Source: Neelides folsomi (taxonomy: Eukaryota; Arthropoda; Collembola; Neelipleona; Neelidae). From it: 64,000 nucleotides of DNA. The translations under genes were made by a program, and so were the position numbers. Positions 1 to 11,492 of this stretch are shown piece by piece. Positions within the stretch are counted from its first letter, which is position 1. Each line of letters starts with the position of its first letter. Below the pieces are notes generated by a model. That model made no database searches and had not been told where the DNA came from. It worked only from the letters and a program-made list of their open reading frames with translations. The stretch is taken from contig JAQGBZ010000041.1 of NCBI GenBank assembly GCA_034687125.1, positions 231,796 through 295,795 on the forward strand. Reading direction: 5' to 3'.

Positions 1-1715
1 ATCGAAGGGTTGTCCTTTAAATGGTGAACCATCTTTGTCCCATGCATCTTTTAAGATATTTTCCAATTTCTGAAAATATAAAGACAATAATTAAAAAGAA
101 GTTCAAACGCAACGTAGCATTTTAAATGGTTATTCAATAGTTGAATATCTCACTGTTTCGTCCGAAGTTTTGAGTCCCTGGTTTTTTCTCTCTTGGTTCC
201 ACATCATTTCTTGGATTTTCATTTGTTCAATTTCTTCTAGATCTTCAAATGGTTTTACTGCTTCGATTTTCTTCATGTCAATGGGATCCTCACCTTCGAT
301 AAGAAATGACCACCACCTAATATGCGGTAACCATTCATTATTTAATTTATGTACATACATTTTTAATAATATATTATATTATGTAAATTAGAAACATTTT
401 AAGTAGGGATGCTACGAGTAGTGAATTTCAAATTCGAGTCGAGTTCGAGTAGTTGATCCGCTATTCGAGTCGAGTTCGAGTATAGCATATTTTAATTTAA
501 TTTAGGTATATCATTTTATCACACACTATTCTCGAATATTGTTCAGTTTTGTAATTTTAATTTTAAAATTAACAGTAAAGCTCATTTTAATTATAAAAAT
601 TGGTTGATTAATAAAAATTATCATCATTAATGTAATTTTTACGGTCAAGATTCAGATATTGTGACAAAAATTAGCAAACATTTCCCGAAAACGTGCAGTT
701 ATTACAACAAAATGAGCAATGGTTGCCCGAAAATGGGGAGGAAATAGAATAAAGTGACCATTTTCGAGTACTTGCGAGTAACTCGGAAAAATTGAAATTC
801 ACTCGAGTCGAGTCGAGTACTCGAACTCGAACTCGTAGCATCCCTAATTTTAAGTATTAACCTCTCTTGTAATTTTTGAAGAGATATTTGAATTGATTCT
901 CCAGGGAAGAGATTCCAAAAAGACTCGCTTTTGTTAACTGGAAATGGAAACTTTCCTTCGAAAATAGTTTCTTGGACTGAAAGACCAACGGAGATTCTAT
1001 CTGAATTTATAATTACTTTCACGTCTTTTCCTTTCTTAACAAGAGGGCCAATTGGAACCCGAACATCCAATTCACCAATTGTTTGAGACCAACTGTATTT
1101 GTCCGTACTTCGCCCATTGTAAGTATCTGAAGAGGATGTAGTCGGAGAGTCTTTTGCCTTCTCCTTTGGTTGAATTATATTTTTCTGAGCTTCTTGAACA
1201 TGAATTTGCTTTTCTTTTTCTTCCTTTTGATTTAAAAATTTTGTATTCATAATTTCAGGATGAGGCTTGGGATGATTTTTCCATTTATTGAACGAACGGA
1301 GAAGCAATTTTTCGGCTTCTCCCTCTGTGAATCCAAAACTTCCTCCTTCTGGTGGACATTCGAGATAAAAATCAGTCCTGGAAAAAAAGAATAACATTTT
1401 AAATAATCAAATCGTCATAAAGGTAATTTTATTTATAAAAATTATACAAACATTAATTAAAGTTATAAATTAGCAAAATGAGACATTTGGTCCTATAATG
1501 AAAATAGAAGCTGCGCTATCGATAAAACGAAGATTGCAGGAATGGTATTCCTTTATTTGTGATTTTATATATTTAATGCTTAATAATTCTTAATATTTTA
1601 ATTGTAATTGCTCTTACCTTCTAAATAGGAAGTTGAAGAATTCATCTAAAAATTGTGTTATATTTCCAGAGCTTCTCAGGACCGACTCAAATGCCGGATC
1701 AGATTCGTTGGACAT
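1..1715 (-). CDS. NUDCD3: NudC domain-containing protein 3, 3' end cut by the window
   Basis: Four exons are visible: 1618-1715, 862-1377, 154-316 and 1-69, in continuous phase (2, 2, 0); coding continues past the window start. The 282 visible codons hold the N-terminal helical segment (about residues 1-35, ending FLFRRTDFY), a variable charged linker, and a CS/p23-like domain starting near YSWSQTIGELDVRVP. This continues across an intron into RWWSFLIEGEDPIDMKKI and the C-terminal DAWDKDGSPFKGQPFD. That order and those motifs are those of NUDCD3 rather than NUDC or NUDCD2. Family knowledge: NUDCD3 is a cytoplasmic HSP90-type co-chaperone that stabilises dynein intermediate chain and Kelch-domain clients. 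The start ATG at 1715 opens the first exon and aligns with the family N-terminus. The intron between 316 and 862 carries a MITE. The gene is divergent from codanin-1. Confidence 0.93.
404..846. mobile_element. hAT-type MITE in a NUDCD3 intron
   Basis: The 443-bp element starts TAGGGATGCTACGAGT and ends with the inverted copy ACTCGTAGCATCCCTA. It is flanked by a perfect 8-bp direct repeat ATTTTAAG at 396-403 and 847-854, the target duplication length of hAT transposons. The subterminal regions are packed with CGAGT/ACTCG repeats on both sides. It has no coding capacity, so it is non-autonomous. The host intron (317-861) is otherwise only about 100 bp. Confidence 0.9.
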
Positions 1716-2109
1716 TTCTTCGGATTTTTATTTTGAATCTCGCTTGCGGGAATTATTTCCTCTTTGAATTCAACAATTTTGTGTAACAATTATTTACAAA
1801 ATAAACATTGTGAATGACTTTTAATAATATTTTACATTTACATTGAGAAATGATCGATTACTTAATTATTATTTTAATTAATGGTTTGTGAATTTTTTTA
1901 TTTAGATGAGATTTTTTAAATCTATCAAAGCGGGCGGTCACGGTTTCATTATCCAATTTTAATATCACTCTCTTAATTGTAAGTAATGAAAAGAAGAACA
2001 TTAACTTTTATCTTAATTTAAATTATCTTTTATTTTTATTATTGATAAAAATTAGTCGTTAATTGGACTTTAATTAACTTTTTAGATTTTTAAAATACAG
2101 ATTTCTAGA
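1716..2109. promoter_or_regulatory. Divergent intergenic region between NUDCD3 and codanin-1
   Basis: The start codons of the two genes lie 394 bp apart and point away from each other, so this short AT-rich stretch should carry both promoters and 5' UTRs. I see no clear TATA box or other named motif. Assignment as a bidirectional promoter is inference from layout. Confidence 0.5.
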
Positions 2110-5100
2110 ATGTCGAATTTAGATGCAAGGTCCATTTTAGAGAAAGTTCACGATCTTGTAGAAAAGTGAGTTGTTATTTAATTATTTAATTTGTACCTTT
2201 GTAAAATAGTTTAGTGCAATATAAAATCTATAATGCGATTTCAATTCATAATTTTATTTTGTTATTAATCTTATATTTGACATAATTTTATCTTTACGAT
2301 GTAGGGCATTTGCTGCTCCTATAATTCAAGATGCGACTACACAAAAAGAACATTCGTCAAACAGAGAATTAACTTCGTTGTCACAAAATTCTGCCAACAA
2401 ATCTTCCGATAATAAGAAAAGGATCAAATTAAAGTCAATGCCTCTCAAACCTCCAGACCTTTCCGATAATCTTTTGTTTCCATCCATTTCCGAATGTGAA
2501 AACTTTCGAGGTTCCCAATTCTCCAAAGAGGCAACTAACGACCCTTTCTCGAATTCTATCCAAATTACAGAAATCTTTCAATCGAAAAATGCGTCCAATT
2601 TGATGAACCGAAAACTTGAAGAAATTATGTGCACTCCACAAAAATCCGAAACTGAGCCTTCACTCCAAAATGGAACGAAATCTTCTTCCAAAAAGCCTCA
2701 GCTAATTTCATTACCTATCAAGCCAATCACTACTGAAAAACGTAAATCGAGAGTTCTTGAGCTCACGTCCGAATTAACATCAGAGCAAACAGAAGTTTTA
2801 AATGATTATGCTAAAGAATACTCAGTTTGCTTAGACTCCAATCTCGTTTTGAATATCTTGGCCGAAATTATATTTTTATTTCACATGCTCTCTGCTAATT
2901 CCAATTATGAGATCAAAGATAATCATTTTTCCTCCATTGCGGCCAGAGTTCATTTTGTAAATAAAGTGCTAGCTTTGCAATTTGAAAATATCTTCCAATA
3001 TCTAGACTCCGAAGTTTGCCTAATGTTAGTCGAAATGTGGTCACATCGAATTCCCAAACTTGCTCGGAAACAATTAAAACTTTTAATTCAACAACGGGTG
3101 GATAAAACCATTGTATCCGACTCTTCAACTTATGGAAGCTCCTGTGTCAATTTTGATTATGAGAAAGATGGAAAGGAAAATTATTTGGATCAAAGAGATT
3201 TTCACGCTTTTTGCAAACAACGGGATATTTTCTACTCTGCAAAGGAATTGTGGTCTTCCAATTCGAGAGAAAATGCAAGAACTTCGGGGAATTTATATTT
3301 AAATAACACTCCGACCAGAAATTCAACTCCGTATGATCCGTCCTTATCTAAAGTTAGACAAATTTTCCTCATTAATTCCAATCCAACAAATGTTTATAAT
3401 TTAGCTTCCCTATTTACTTCACAATATCTCCTCGATTCTTATATTCTTGAAAAGGAAAATGAAAATTGTCCCATTGAAGATGTCCGGGATCAGAATTTCA
3501 TGGCCATTTTTCAAAGGAATCCGTCGAAATTCAAACAACTCTCAAATAGATTTTCCGATGGGAAAAATGTATTGAAGGATAAAAGTCTCCTTGCTTTTCC
3601 CAAATACTTCATTGAAAATGCTCCTGGGACATTTGGACAACATTTAATTGACCATCTGGTTAATGAACTTAATTTGGTAATTCTACCATTATTATTTTAA
3701 TTTTTAACAACCCTTTAAACACTTAATTTCCTAATTGTTACCCAATTAAATAATTTTTATATAAAAGATTTTAATAAAAAATATAATTTTTTTAAACAGA
3801 TTGAAAGTAATGAGGTCAATTCCTTAGAAGAGACTTTCACTCTTATGAAAAAATCTCGACTCCTTGCCCAACTCCTTGGCCATATCTACTTCTTACCTTA
3901 CCAAAGTTCTCGAGATTTTCATAAAAACAAGAAAAGTTCATTTTTGACCGATTCGTACGCATCGAATCAAGTGTCTCTCCGATTGTTTCGCCGACTCCCA
4001 ATTGACCTCTGCACAAAAATCATGTTTTCCTTCGCTCTTGGAAAAATGACCTTTTCTCTTCCATGGATCATCGAATTTTTACTCCGTGCTGATTCCTTTG
4101 CCCAACATCTCCCAGAGATTAAAAATGTTCTCAATTTAATTGCTCGAATTTATCGTTTTAAACTCAGCCCCTCAAATCGCCCAAATGGAATTTGTATAGA
4201 AAATTTAAACTTCCTAAGATTTTATTGTGGGGCATTATTGTCTCATGAGAATTTCCAAGATATTGAATTTGATTATTCTGAACCACTGAATTTTGATTTA
4301 CCTCCATTGAAAACAACAAGAGGATCCATAGAGGAATTCATTGTTGACCTTCAGCCAGGTTTAGGGAACTCATTCATTTCAAAATGTTTTTCTAATCAGT
4401 TTAACGAAATGAAAAGGATTCTGAAGGAGTCAAAATTTTCAAATGGTGGGAATATTTGTAATGTCAAACACATTCGTCCAATTCTTATTTCTGAAGATTC
4501 GAAAAAGGAAACGTCAAAAGTGGATAAAAAGACGGAGCTTGAATTGCAGCTTGAAGCCAATTTCTTTCAACTTCATTCTCCGTCCATTAAGAAAACCGTC
4601 GATTTTGTTGCTGAAAGAATTGCATCTAATTTTATCAAATTTTTGAGAAATGAGGTTTATCCTGAATTAAGAGACGCACTGATGCTTAAAGGAATCCATG
4701 GGGATGAAGCTGCCAAGATTTGTAAAGAAGAATTCTTCAACAATCGTAACAAATCTTATTGTGAAACCAGATGCAAGGATGCACTTGATCTCCTCATAGG
4801 GAATAAAAATTTCTGCCAAGGTGCAATGGATATTTGTGAAAAGATTGCCATTAGAATCTGCCGAGAAAAAGTCAATGATTGGGTTACCAAATATATTAAT
4901 AAAGGTAAAGTCATTGAACAATAAATTACAATTAATTTAACTTTATTCATATCAATTAATTCAACTTTATTAATATCAATTAATTTATTAACTTGACATT
5001 TAATCCAATTAAAAAATGTAAATTAATATAATTTATAGATTTATTTCCTGATGAATTGAAGGATTCAAAGTTAAAATCCGTCGACTCAAAGCCCAAACCT

Positions 5101-5628
5101 TCGTTTCAAGTCCTCGCTGCTCTCAAAAGACTTCAGAAGAAAGTTCACGAAGGGGGAAACGTTGACAAATCCGAATTGCTATACGTTCTGAATTCACTTA
5201 TTGTAAATATTCCTTCATCCATCGACCCAACTGTGACTTTGGCCGTTTCTTGGGCCGCTTTCAACCCTTCAGAATTCAAAGGCTACATTGACCACTTCAT
5301 TGCATTTTGGAATCGATTGGAACATTTGGATTTAAAACTATTGTGCCCGAGGAACATGATGATTCTTCATCAATCTAATGACCTGGATGTTACTTGGAGC
5401 GTGTTTCAATACTTTGTCAAACGCGTGATGTTAGAAAGTTCTGTGATGGAGTCGAAGGTTCTTGAGGAACAATGTTTGCGTCTGTTGAGAGAAGACTTCC
5501 CAAGTGAGACTTATAGCAGAATATCCAATCTCCTCAATTCCCTTCGACCGAATTTACAATCTAGTGAAGAGACGGAAGTAATTGATTGGGTTTCTTGGGT
5601 TTGTTCTTTTAATGAGAATACTGATTGA
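2110..5628 (+). CDS. CDAN1: Codanin-1 (Discs lost homologue), Asf1-binding protein
   Basis: Four exons: 2110-2165, 2305-3676, 3800-4904 and 5039-5628, phases 2/0/1, giving 1040 residues (human protein about 1227). The most telling block is IKKTVDFVAERIASNFIKFL in exon 3, which matches the codanin-1 signature around RTVEFVAERI; the C-terminus (NKDLFPDELKD then a helical domain) also fits. The middle contains a long helical segment starting near LTSEQTEVLNDYAKEYS. Family knowledge: codanin-1 holds the histone H3-H4 chaperone Asf1 in the cytoplasm and partners CDIN1 through its C-terminus; loss of the human protein causes congenital dyserythropoietic anaemia type I. Residues 56-67 (KKRIKLKSMPLK) resemble a B-domain-type Asf1-binding motif. 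A polyadenylation signal AATAAA lies about 50 nt after the stop. The start ATG opens a short exon with a consensus donor GTGAGT. Confidence 0.88.
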
Positions 5629-6381
5629 TTCAGTCGAGCATTCGTTCAGTTTTAAATTATATTTATTTTATATCATAAAATAAATGTAATTTTAAAATTC
5701 AATTATCAAAATATTTATGACGGACACAAAATATAATATTTATATTTTGTTATTGATTATTTTAATTATTTAACACTATATTTATTGAATTTTTGATTGC
5801 TTGTTTACTCGTACTGTTAATTCTTTATGTCTTTAACCCTTTAATATGAATTTTAATGCATTATTCTTTCTAAATCTTCAAAATCTGTTTTAAAAGTTAA
5901 TATTAATTTATTTTGAATTAAAAATAATAGAAATTAGCTTCTGTAGATGATTTTAATAAATATTATTTTTGTGATATGGTTAGTTTAAATGTAGTTAATA
6001 AAATATTAGATACATATTTCACAATGGTTAATGGAATGAAGTAATGAGTCTAATAATGAACTATTACTATTATAATGAGTGACTGATATTGATATTATTT
6101 TATTAAAACTACTATTTGAGAATAAAAATATTTGATGATCATGATTACAATGATTAGTTTAGATAAGACGAACCCATCTTCATCTTCTAAAATATTGACC
6201 TTAATTATCATTTTATCATGGGCTTAATTCTAATGTAAACATCTCATATGCAGAAAAAACACAGTCATTGTTGTCTTAAACTTCATTTATCTTTATTTGA
6301 CTTCATTTATTATTCTCATTTGATCTCACAAGATATCCTGATTTTATCCTTGTTTCAATAAGATAAGTTACTTTATTTAAA
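5629..6381. other. Intergenic, AT-rich
   Basis: Convergent gap between the codanin-1 stop and the 3' end of the small secreted-peptide gene. It contains an AATAAA at 5679-5684 that probably ends the codanin-1 transcript. No further gene or repeat is visible. Confidence 0.6.
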
Positions 6382-7206
6382 TTACTTTCCATATCCGCCA
6401 CCTCCATGAGGACCCGAATTGGCTCTATAATGTTAAATTTTAACAATCAATTGCTTATGTAAAATCATTTGAATATTCGTATTAAATTAGCACACCCAAA
6501 ATACCATAATAGAACTCGAAAATCTAGCATTGTATTACATTTATCATTTTAACTTAAAGAATATATAAAATAAATTAAATGGTAACAAGTAGGTAATAAA
6601 GACAGTGACATACCCTCCACTGACAAATCTTCCATAAGCGCCAATTGCACCAGCAGTTGTTCTATTAAAATATTTTTTCATTATAATGTAGCATTTACAC
6701 ACGTAAAGATACATACATATTTTGAAATAATATTTAGAAATTCTATATTTTTATTCCATATATCAAATGGCGCTGTTTATTAATTTGGTTAATTACCCAG
6801 TTCCGAATGTGTTATAACTTCCAGAAAATCCTACAATCGGAAAACATTTTATTTATTTAATAAGTTTTAATTATTTAAGTGATTGAAGAGGACAAACACA
6901 ATGAATTAATTTAGACCACAAATGGAAAATATTATATAGGTATAAATGTTAATCACTATGTATTAACCTGTAGCAAAAATTGATTGAAAAGGAGTTGGTC
7001 CTGATTCGAGCCTAAAATCACATAAAAAATTTTCTTGTTATTGATTTTAAACAATTTCGAGGTATAAAGATTTTAAAAATCTTTAGATAATAACTCGGGA
7101 TAAAATTTACTGACCCTGGAATTGGAACACCGGCTTTCACTGCAGGAAAAAAGAAAATGCAAGCCATTGCCACGACTAAACAGGAAATGTAAATATGACC
7201 CTTCAT
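6382..7206 (-). CDS. Small secreted glycine-rich peptide (86 aa), unknown function
   Basis: Five exons: 7115-7206, 6968-7011, 6797-6830, 6614-6661 and 6382-6424. All have consensus acceptors, phase is continuous, and the total is 86 codons plus stop. The N-terminus is a strong signal peptide (basic MKGH, then a hydrophobic stretch ending near AVKA) with likely cleavage around residue 25. The mature part is rich in Gly, Ser and Thr and ends GPHGGGGYGK. There are no cysteines in the mature part, so it is not a disulfide-type toxin or defensin. It could be a cuticle or mucus component or a Gly-rich antimicrobial peptide; I do not recognise a family. The internal exons are only 34-48 nt, so automated gene finders may miss it. 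A TATA-like sequence lies about 85 nt upstream of the start codon. Confidence 0.75.
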
Positions 7207-7290
7207 TATAATTTTTATTTAAGAGCTGATGAACAAATTAAAAGAATTAAAGAATTAGAAACTGAGAGTGAAATTGTAATTTACATTTGA

Positions 7291-7300
7291 TTATATATAG
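7291..7300 (-). promoter_or_regulatory. Putative TATA box of the Gly-rich peptide gene
   Basis: On the minus strand the sequence reads CTATATATAA, about 85 nt upstream of the ATG at 7206. This is consistent with a TATA-driven, short 5' UTR gene. The whole region is AT-rich, so a chance match is possible. Confidence 0.35.
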
Positions 7301-8706
7301 ACTTTTCCCCACCTCCTTTGACATCTTGGATTAAATTAGGTTAGACACTATAGTAAATGATATTGATGTTCAGTGTACCGCAATGTACCAACAAACGTTC
7401 CAACCGCTTTGATTTTAAACTCCTTGAGAATTTCAACTATCTAAATTCCCAAGCTTTAACGAATTAGATAATCTGTATGAGTAGGTGTAGATAAGTTTTA
7501 TAACCACACAGGCAGTATTAGATTAGATTTAAAGTATCTTTTAATTTGAGAGATAAGACAAGAAAGAAATGATATAGACATAGACATGATATAGACATGG
7601 TAGTCATTAGGTTAGTTTTAATTCATTTGATTTCTTTTACCACACTACATGAATCAATTGTGATTTAAATAATACTTTTGGTCTTAGGTAGTGAAGGATC
7701 AAAGAGTGGAGAAGGAGGGAGCAATCTCAATAAACAAAAGGGGAATGTGAAAGTTGGATTATTCTCAAACCCTCTTTTTCCACGAAGAGACAAAGAGATG
7801 TGTAATTGGAGTTTTACAAATGGCCATTATTTAATTTACGCGAGGAAAGAGGAAACTGCTCTATTGAAAAGGATAACATTCATCAAAGCATCCATTTACA
7901 AATTAGGCTACGTATGGGCCAAAGGGAAAAAACCTATGCCAATATTACTGATTTCAACAAGAATCAGTTCTCCTAATGTCTTAATCGTTATACAACATAC
8001 TATCTCCTATCATCTTATCCATGTATGATATCCCATGTATCTTTATATCATATGTGGATTTGTGCAGTTCGAGTTTTGAACCAGGTACAGCTTTATTGGA
8101 ACATATTAATGGTTTAAATATTATTCGTCATTGCATGTAAAGTTATGTATTTACATTTTAATCTTAAATCTCAAAGTATCGTGTTTATGTGCATACATAG
8201 TGTACCTAAGAATAAGAATGATCTTTATTTTATAATTCAAACATGTATTAAAAATATTATTCATGTACAAAAAGTAATGAGTTCAACTACTCAATTTGTG
8301 ATATACTCAACTTACAAGTACAATGTACTCTATAATATTGTTAAAATATTTGCCAGCTAAAATTAATTTTTTAACTTCTTTACAATGTAACTTTGTAAAA
8401 CTTTGACATGATATATGAATATGTATACAGATATACAATACAATTGTAATGCACAGTGTATCAATTTTCAAGTATACCTAGATTATAAAATACATTATGA
8501 TGCAAACGGCTAATTTTTGTTAATTGTACCTATTAAATTTCACTTTAATTATAATTGTTTCGAACTTAACCTTCAGTTCTCCATTATCAAATCACTTTTC
8601 ACTTTGTTCCCCCAAGACAAAAGTTTTAAGATAAATAAAATATAGAGTATAATAAAAGTATTGAAACTTCATTGCATAAGATATTTACACAAACTTGCAT
8701 TTTACA
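7301..8706. other. Intergenic, no gene recognised
   Basis: AT-rich spacer between divergent genes. An open frame at 7678-8028 has no ATG-initiated, family-like or splice-supported content and looks fortuitous. Short TACATA/TGTA-rich stretches occur around 8030-8500. Confidence 0.5.
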
Positions 8707-9611
8707 ATGGGAAGATACAGTGAATTCGCTCTTCAAAAAGCTGTGACAATTATTGCAATTATTGATCTGGTAAATGCAGAAATTCTTTGGCTTCTTAATA
8801 TTACTAAAATAATATCATTAATTAATTATTTTTAATTATTTGCAGATAATTGCATGTGTCAAATTTTTATGGTCCTTTCTTTATTTGTCAATGTGCTTCG
8901 GCTTCGGAATCTCATTAGACAAGGACATTTTGGAAAGTTTTGTTAATAACAATAAAACATTTAATAATGAAGGAAATGTGACAATTATAAAACATAACAT
9001 TTTTCCTATTCCAAAATCACTCGTTGCTGTTAAAATGACTTGTTCTTTGAAAGATCAAACTGAAGGTAAGTACTAAAAATTATTGAACAAAATTCCAATT
9101 CTTTTAAAATTTGTATTTTTGCAAATAACACAAAATTGAATTAATAGAATGAATTTTTTTCCAGATATCAAAATGTCCTTTGGCTTGTTGGCTTCTTACG
9201 TTATTGTCTTATCCGCCCTTGTGAACATTGTGATTTCTGTTGTTTTGCTCAAAGGATCCAAAAATGTATGCTCTTGTATTAAATCCTATAACTTTAAGAA
9301 TCATTTAAATTTTTATGTTTATAAAAGAATAATTAAACTACATATCATAATTATTTATTTTGCAGCATAAAGTTGGACATTGTCAAGCCTGGATATATGT
9401 AAGAGTTGTAACAGTGATTTTATATATGATAAGCACAGTCACAGTCTTTTTCTTTGCCGAAGTGCATTTAAATCTGACTGAAATATTTAACATTTTAATA
9501 TTGATATTTCATATTGTGGCTATTTGCATTGTTAAAAAGTTTATTAACAAAATTGTATCTTTGAGATTTCATTATTTCGGATATAGAGACTTCACCAATA
9601 TGCATTTTTAA
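8707..9611 (+). CDS. Four-TM protein A of a tandem family (209 aa)
   Basis: Four exons: 8707-8769, 8846-9065, 9165-9265 and 9366-9611, junction phases 0/1/0. Predicted hydrophobic segments: about residues 12-40 (end of exon 1 into exon 2), one in exon 3 (MSFGLLASYVIVLSALVN), and two in exon 4. Between TM1 and TM2 is a loop of about 50 residues with N-glycosylation sequons (NKT, NVT), presumably extracellular or lumenal. Exon 4 opens with the family signature C-x2-W-[IF]-Y-[VI]-R (here CQAWIYVR). Two paralogues with the same architecture follow downstream. The family is not one I can name; it resembles short four-TM arthropod proteins of the DUF4728 type only in general shape. Confidence 0.8.
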
Positions 9612-9613
9612 CA

Positions 9614-9679
9614 ATGAATAAACAATTTGAAAATAATATTCAAACATTTTTTTTACAAAAGGCTACAAAAATTGTGAAG
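9614..9679 (+). other. Candidate orphan or alternative first exon of the four-TM family
   Basis: Immediately after gene A, a 66-nt stretch runs from an ATG to a consensus donor (GTAAGT). It encodes a peptide ending FFLQKATKIVK, which resembles the ends of exon 1 in gene A (ALQKAVTIIA) and gene B (SLQKSVKIVA). It is exactly as long as exon 1 of gene B (66 nt) and ends in the same phase (0), so it could splice to gene B exon 2 at 10675. The AATAAA in its second and third codons could instead be the poly(A) signal of gene A, so it may be a relic. Confidence 0.35.
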
Positions 9680-10476
9680 GTAAGTTAAGCATTGTAAATT
9701 ATTTATTTAACTTAATTCCCTCGAGCAGCAATTAGGACTTAAGTGTGAGACACCGCATTGTATAGAAATTAGTAAAATAAGTAGCAATCTTCTAAAATTG
9801 AAATTTTACTAATTGTTTCGCGATTTCATACTTTGGATATATACCATATAGGCATTTAAATAATATAGTGCATTGTTGTGTTGTGGTTCACTTAAGAGTC
9901 AAATGGATCTTTTCATGATCATAATAACCATAGTCTTGTGATACGTTAATGAGTTATGCAGTGCATGTTGCTTCATTTCTAATTGTGAACAAGTGAGCAT
10001 TAATAGCTGTTGAAAGAAACAAACTTAAGCAATACGTTATAAATAAAGCATTGAGGGTTTGCTTATCATTCAAGTGCGGGATGTTAAATAAAATTAACGT
10101 CCGCCTTTCTTAACAAATGAAGATTATTCATAAACATGGGTCTTTCTATTCTCGCATACCAATGGGCCAAACAAATATTAGCGAACCGACCAAGCTATAA
10201 AAGTGTAAATAAGTTCATGAATATTGTAATCCCAGTTAGAAAGAAAATCAACCTTCCAAAAGTAACACCTTGAGTGAATTTCAATGTTATTTTTATTTAA
10301 ATCACGGAAGAATAGCCTACAATTCAATTCATTTCATTTTGGGAAACTTTATCCTTTGAAGATTTTAACTCTACTTTACCATTTATAACCTCAGTAATTG
10401 AAGCCTACTTCAGTGAGTCTCTTTTGACATTTAATTAACTTTTTATATTAAAATAATCAACAGGTTCAGTTTTAAA
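9680..10476. other. Spacer between four-TM genes A and B
   Basis: Nothing gene-like is visible apart from the orphan exon at its left edge. An acceptor-like AG (…CAACAG) lies shortly before the ATG of gene B at about 10463, so a 5' UTR intron is possible. Confidence 0.4.
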
Positions 10477-11492
10477 ATGGTTAATCCGTGTTGCATAAGT
10501 TCTCTCCAAAAATCTGTGAAAATAGTTGCGGTTGTGAGTTTGGTAAGTGATAATATTTTTAAAATCACTATCTTACATGTACATTTTTTACAATGAATAC
10601 AAAAAATGTCACTTATTTATTCTAAAAGGAAAGGTTTTGGTTTTTTGTTAATAAAGGAATATTAATTTTTTAAGATGTTCACAATTTTCCTGATAACTCT
10701 CGAAATTTTTATGATTTCAAAATATGGTTTTACAATTGAAGCTGACTTTGATGCTGACCAAGAATTTCCTTTCTCCGAGTTCAGCGATGATATAAAAAAT
10801 ACGACAAAAGTTACAAAAGTAACAAACAGCAGCCGGAATCAATCTATTACTCCTGAAAACGTTATAAAATGTCGGTTTTAATTTTTTTAAATGATTTTAA
10901 AATGAAATTATTCATTAGTGAAATATTATAGAATGAATTTTAGGACGAAATGATTTTAATTAAATTTTTATATGAGATTAATTTATTTTCAGTATTTACA
11001 ATCGGCACGGGTCAATTTAAATGGATAACTGGCTTCTGGTTTGCATCTTGGGTCTTGGACATTTTCCTGTCAATCATTTTGTACATTGGAGCTCAAAAGG
11101 TTTGGAAATGAGTTCATCTTATGTTTCAATTACGCTAAATAAGATGTACTCAAGTTTGTGTGATGTTGCAGAGGGACGAGACCAAGTGCTTGATTTGGTT
11201 CTACATCCGCTGTACTCTTCTCTTCTTCCGAGTCATGTTTCTCATTATGTACATCTTAGCTGGGATCACTCTCATTAGGAAAATCCCTGTCATTATTTCC
11301 TTCCTCTTCAGAGGATATTGCCTTTGGGTCGTCAGCAGCTTCATACACGAATTGAGAGAGGACAGAAAACGGGAAACGGACGCTTCATATGACAATGATC
11401 CAAATGTGTCGAGACTCAGCTTACAAAAATCATCATTAGAGCTCGTCAACGAAAGGGGGAAGAAAAAAGGAATCAATAAGTTTTTTTCATGA
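10477..11492 (+). CDS. Four-TM protein B of the tandem family (229 aa)
   Basis: Four exons: 10477-10542, 10675-10870, 10993-11099 and 11172-11492, phases 0/1/0 as in genes A and C. Exon 1 ends SSLQKSVKIVAVVSL, the start of TM1. Exon 2 completes TM1 and carries the acidic loop with NTT and NSS-type sequons; exon 3 holds TM2 (FWFASWVLDIFLSIILY). Exon 4 opens CLIWFYIR (family signature) and holds two more hydrophobic segments. It has the longest C-terminal tail of the three, charged and Ser-rich, ending in a basic GKKKGINKFFS. The exon 2 donor reads GTCGGT, weaker than consensus. Function unknown; the tail suggests a cytoplasmic partner or phosphorylation, which is inference. Confidence 0.78.

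Noticed and set aside
7678..8028. 116-codon open frame on the plus strand
   Set aside because: No ATG at its start, no recognisable domain, no splice sites in frame, and composition like the surrounding noncoding DNA.
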